Positions 62,825 to 64,000 of a stretch of DNA of 64,000 bases are shown here, one piece after another. Under the pieces are notes generated by a model that was not told where the DNA came from, did no database searches, and was given only the letters and a program-made list of their open reading frames with translations. Each line of letters starts with the position of its first letter. Within the stretch, counting starts at the first letter, position 1. Position numbers and translations under genes: made by a program. The DNA is from Persicimonas caeni (GTDB lineage Bacteria > Myxococcota_A > Bradymonadia > Bradymonadales > Bradymonadaceae), in contig NZ_CP041186.1 in the NCBI RefSeq assembly GCF_006517175.1, positions 4,801,074 through 4,865,073 of the forward strand. The letters are read 5' to 3'.

Positions 62825-63427
62825 TCAGGGAACCAGGGTGCAGGTGTTCTGTTCGCAGACGGCACGGCGGCCTTGGGGGCAAGCGTCAGGTGAGCAAGTG
62901 TCATCGGGACTGCCATCGCATGATGCGTTGAGGGTCTTTGTCCAAGCGGCCTCATTGACGGCGAGGTCGGGGCATTCACAGGTGCCGCGGGTGCAGAATT
63001 CGGGGTCGCTCGATTGGATGGGCGCGCAGTCGGAGTCTTCGGTGCAGCTTCGGTCGAGTTGCTCGGCGAGTCCCTGCGGATCTTGGGGCGACCACACCTC
63101 GCATCGATTCGCTGAGCACATCACATAGGGTTTGACCGTCGCGTTGTTGCACCAGTCAGTGGACAGTTCGTCACAATCGACTTCATCTTGGGCCCGCATA
63201 AAGTCGTCGAGCGCCTCTTGGTTGATGGCGGCGTTGCCGCCGACGCGGCACTGCAGGCAGGTCTGCTCGTTGACCAGCACTCAGTCGCGTGCGGTGTCGC
63301 AGGTCTGGTCGAATGCCTCCGCGTCGATGCGCTCGGGCGGTTCGTTGTGACAGGCCGAACCAAGCGTTGCGAACGACAGAAAAGTGAGCAGGGCAAGCAG
63401 GTAATGTGACTGGGTGCGGTTGGGCAA
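62825..63427 (-). pseudogene. Cys-rich lipoprotein gene interrupted by an in-frame TGA
   Basis: From a TTG at 63427 (GGGGGA six bases upstream) the frame encodes a lipoprotein signal (TQSHYLLALLTFLSFATLGSAC) and continues to codon 49, TGA at 63281-63283, then stays open for 151 codons to 62825. Around the TGA the sequence is FDQTCDTARD-stop-VLVNEQTCLQC. An internally repeated module downstream reads LDRSCTEDSDC. The stop therefore sits where a Cys (TGC in the paralogous module) is expected. Either a TGC-to-TGA mutation has broken the gene, or the TGA is read through, or there is reinitiation at the adjacent GTG 63280. I see no clear SECIS-type hairpin after it. Confidence 0.7.
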
Positions 63428-63513
63428 AGCAGGTCCCCCTAGGGTGGTGAGTCGTTGATTGTAGATGCATCGTAGCTCCGGAAACATCCAGATATAAATC
63501 GGCCCCCTCCCCC

Positions 63514-63559
63514 GGTGCCAGACACCGTGTCTGCAAGCTGAAACACGATGTCTGGCACC
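63514..63559. repeat. REP-like stem-loop near the RAYT gene
   Basis: GGTGCCAGACACCGTGT and ACACGATGTCTGGCACC (63514-63530, 63543-63559) form a long inverted repeat around 12 bases, i.e. two REP units head-to-head as in BIMEs. The stretch 63428-63785 holds no gene, only this and one further REP copy. Confidence 0.85.
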
Positions 63560-63607
63560 ATTTCCACAAACAGAAATCCCACCCCGATCTCGCCCCACCC
63601 CCGGGAC

Positions 63608-63624
63608 AGTGTCAGACACCGTGT
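63608..63624. repeat. REP-like element
   Basis: AGTGTCAGACACCGTGT, a third unit about 50 bases after the head-to-head pair and 160 bases before the transposase gene. Confidence 0.75.
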
Positions 63625-63785
63625 GGGTTAGCTTTCATGCGCATCACGGCGCGATCGGGGAGCCGATCTTCTGCCGCGTCTCCGCAAAAAATTTAGCTCG
63701 ATCACGCAACGAATATCCCCCTTTTGCCGAAAACCGTAATGAGGGCTGTAGACGAACCTTCATCTATTCACGGAGCACGGCACCC

Positions 63786-64000
63786 ATGGGACACCCGCTG
63801 CGAAATCAGGAAAAGGACGCCATTTACGAACTCGGCAACCGCACGCTGCACCAGATCTATGCGCTTTTGCCCGAGGAGCAGGTCAACGCCATCATCCTGG
63901 GACTGCTGTCCAAGTACGCCTGGATGTATGGGGTCGAGATCTTCGCGTTTTGCTTCATGTCCAACCATTTCCACATCCTGGCGCGCTGCCGCTCGCTGCA
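63786..64000 (+). CDS. REP-associated tyrosine transposase (RAYT), N-terminal part
   Basis: Open from ATG 63786 to the window end: 71 complete codons of an HUH-type (Y1/IS200-like) transposase. The segment MYGVEIFAFCFMSNHFHILARC contains the HUH motif as HFH (H-hydrophobic-H) at the usual distance from the N-terminus; the catalytic Tyr would lie beyond the window. RAYTs process REP palindromes, and REP-like palindromes are directly upstream. A poor-consensus ribosome binding site (GGAGCACGG) precedes the start. Confidence 0.85.
   Translation, partial: MGHPLRNQEKDAIYELGNRTLHQIYALLPEEQVNAIILGLLSKYAWMYGVEIFAFCFMSNHFHILARCRSL

Noticed and set aside
63240-63283. Selenocysteine insertion element after the in-frame TGA
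   Set aside because: The only nearby stem is 4 bp (GGTC/GACC) and its loop lacks the GU seen in bacterial SECIS elements; kept only as an open question in the findings.

Overview
The window is about 64 kb of GC-rich bacterial chromosome. Several traits point to a deltaproteobacterial/Myxococcota-type organism, possibly a Bradymonadales-like predator; that placement is inference. The traits are many Cys-rich lipoproteins, thrombospondin type 3 repeats, Cys/hydrophobic/Arg-rich C-terminal sorting tails of the MYXO-CTERM kind, and stand-alone roadblock-like proteins.

Layout. (1) 0.2-9.8 kb, + strand: housekeeping genes proS, pyrF, rlmB, a cluster Thr-Tyr-Gly-Thr tRNAs, tuf, tRNA-Trp, secE, nusG, rplK, rplA, rplJ, rplL. 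The usual rpoBC does not follow rplL; a strong terminator does. Two near-identical long palindromes sit inside this ribosomal cluster. (2) 9.8-25.2 kb, - strand: an ECF sigma factor with a transmembrane anti-sigma-like protein, a HEAT-like lipoprotein, then a tightly packed run (cca followed by six lipoprotein or secreted-protein genes, including a 1441-residue apparent fusion). (3) 25.4-26.6 kb: acyl-CoA dehydrogenase. (4) 26.6-35 kb: accessory region with a complete IS66-type three-gene element, a putative 1.6-kb inverted-repeat-bounded unit carrying a nucleotidyltransferase toxin/antitoxin-like pair, and a SWIM-protein plus SNF2-ATPase operon whose two flanks share a duplicated fragment. 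(5) 35-54 kb: mixed metabolic and envelope genes: glutathione transferase, haloalkane dehalogenase, stand-alone E2 acyltransferase, GNAT, two esterase-like lipoproteins, glutaredoxin-like lipoprotein, OmpA-family protein coupled to a thrombospondin-repeat surface protein, MATE transporter, amidohydrolase-like lipoprotein. (6) 54-61 kb: a signalling island with TPR/roadblock-like and roadblock-like proteins, a PAS-PAS hybrid histidine kinase with two receivers, a receiver-HPt protein, an OmpR-family regulator and a divergent fatty acid desaturase. An array of 11-bp direct repeats resembling a Pho box lies between the last two. (7) 61-64 kb: secreted protein, lspA, a lipoprotein gene with an in-frame TGA in place of an expected Cys codon, and the start of a REP-associated tyrosine transposase (RAYT).

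A short palindrome around GGTGTCAGACACC recurs at about 16 intergenic places throughout the window and is concentrated beside the RAYT gene; the two probably form a REP/RAYT system. The points most worth checking are the REP/RAYT family, the inverted-repeat unit with a nucleotidyltransferase that has lost one DxD aspartate, the Pho-box-like array, the in-frame TGA, and the fused 1441-residue lipoprotein.
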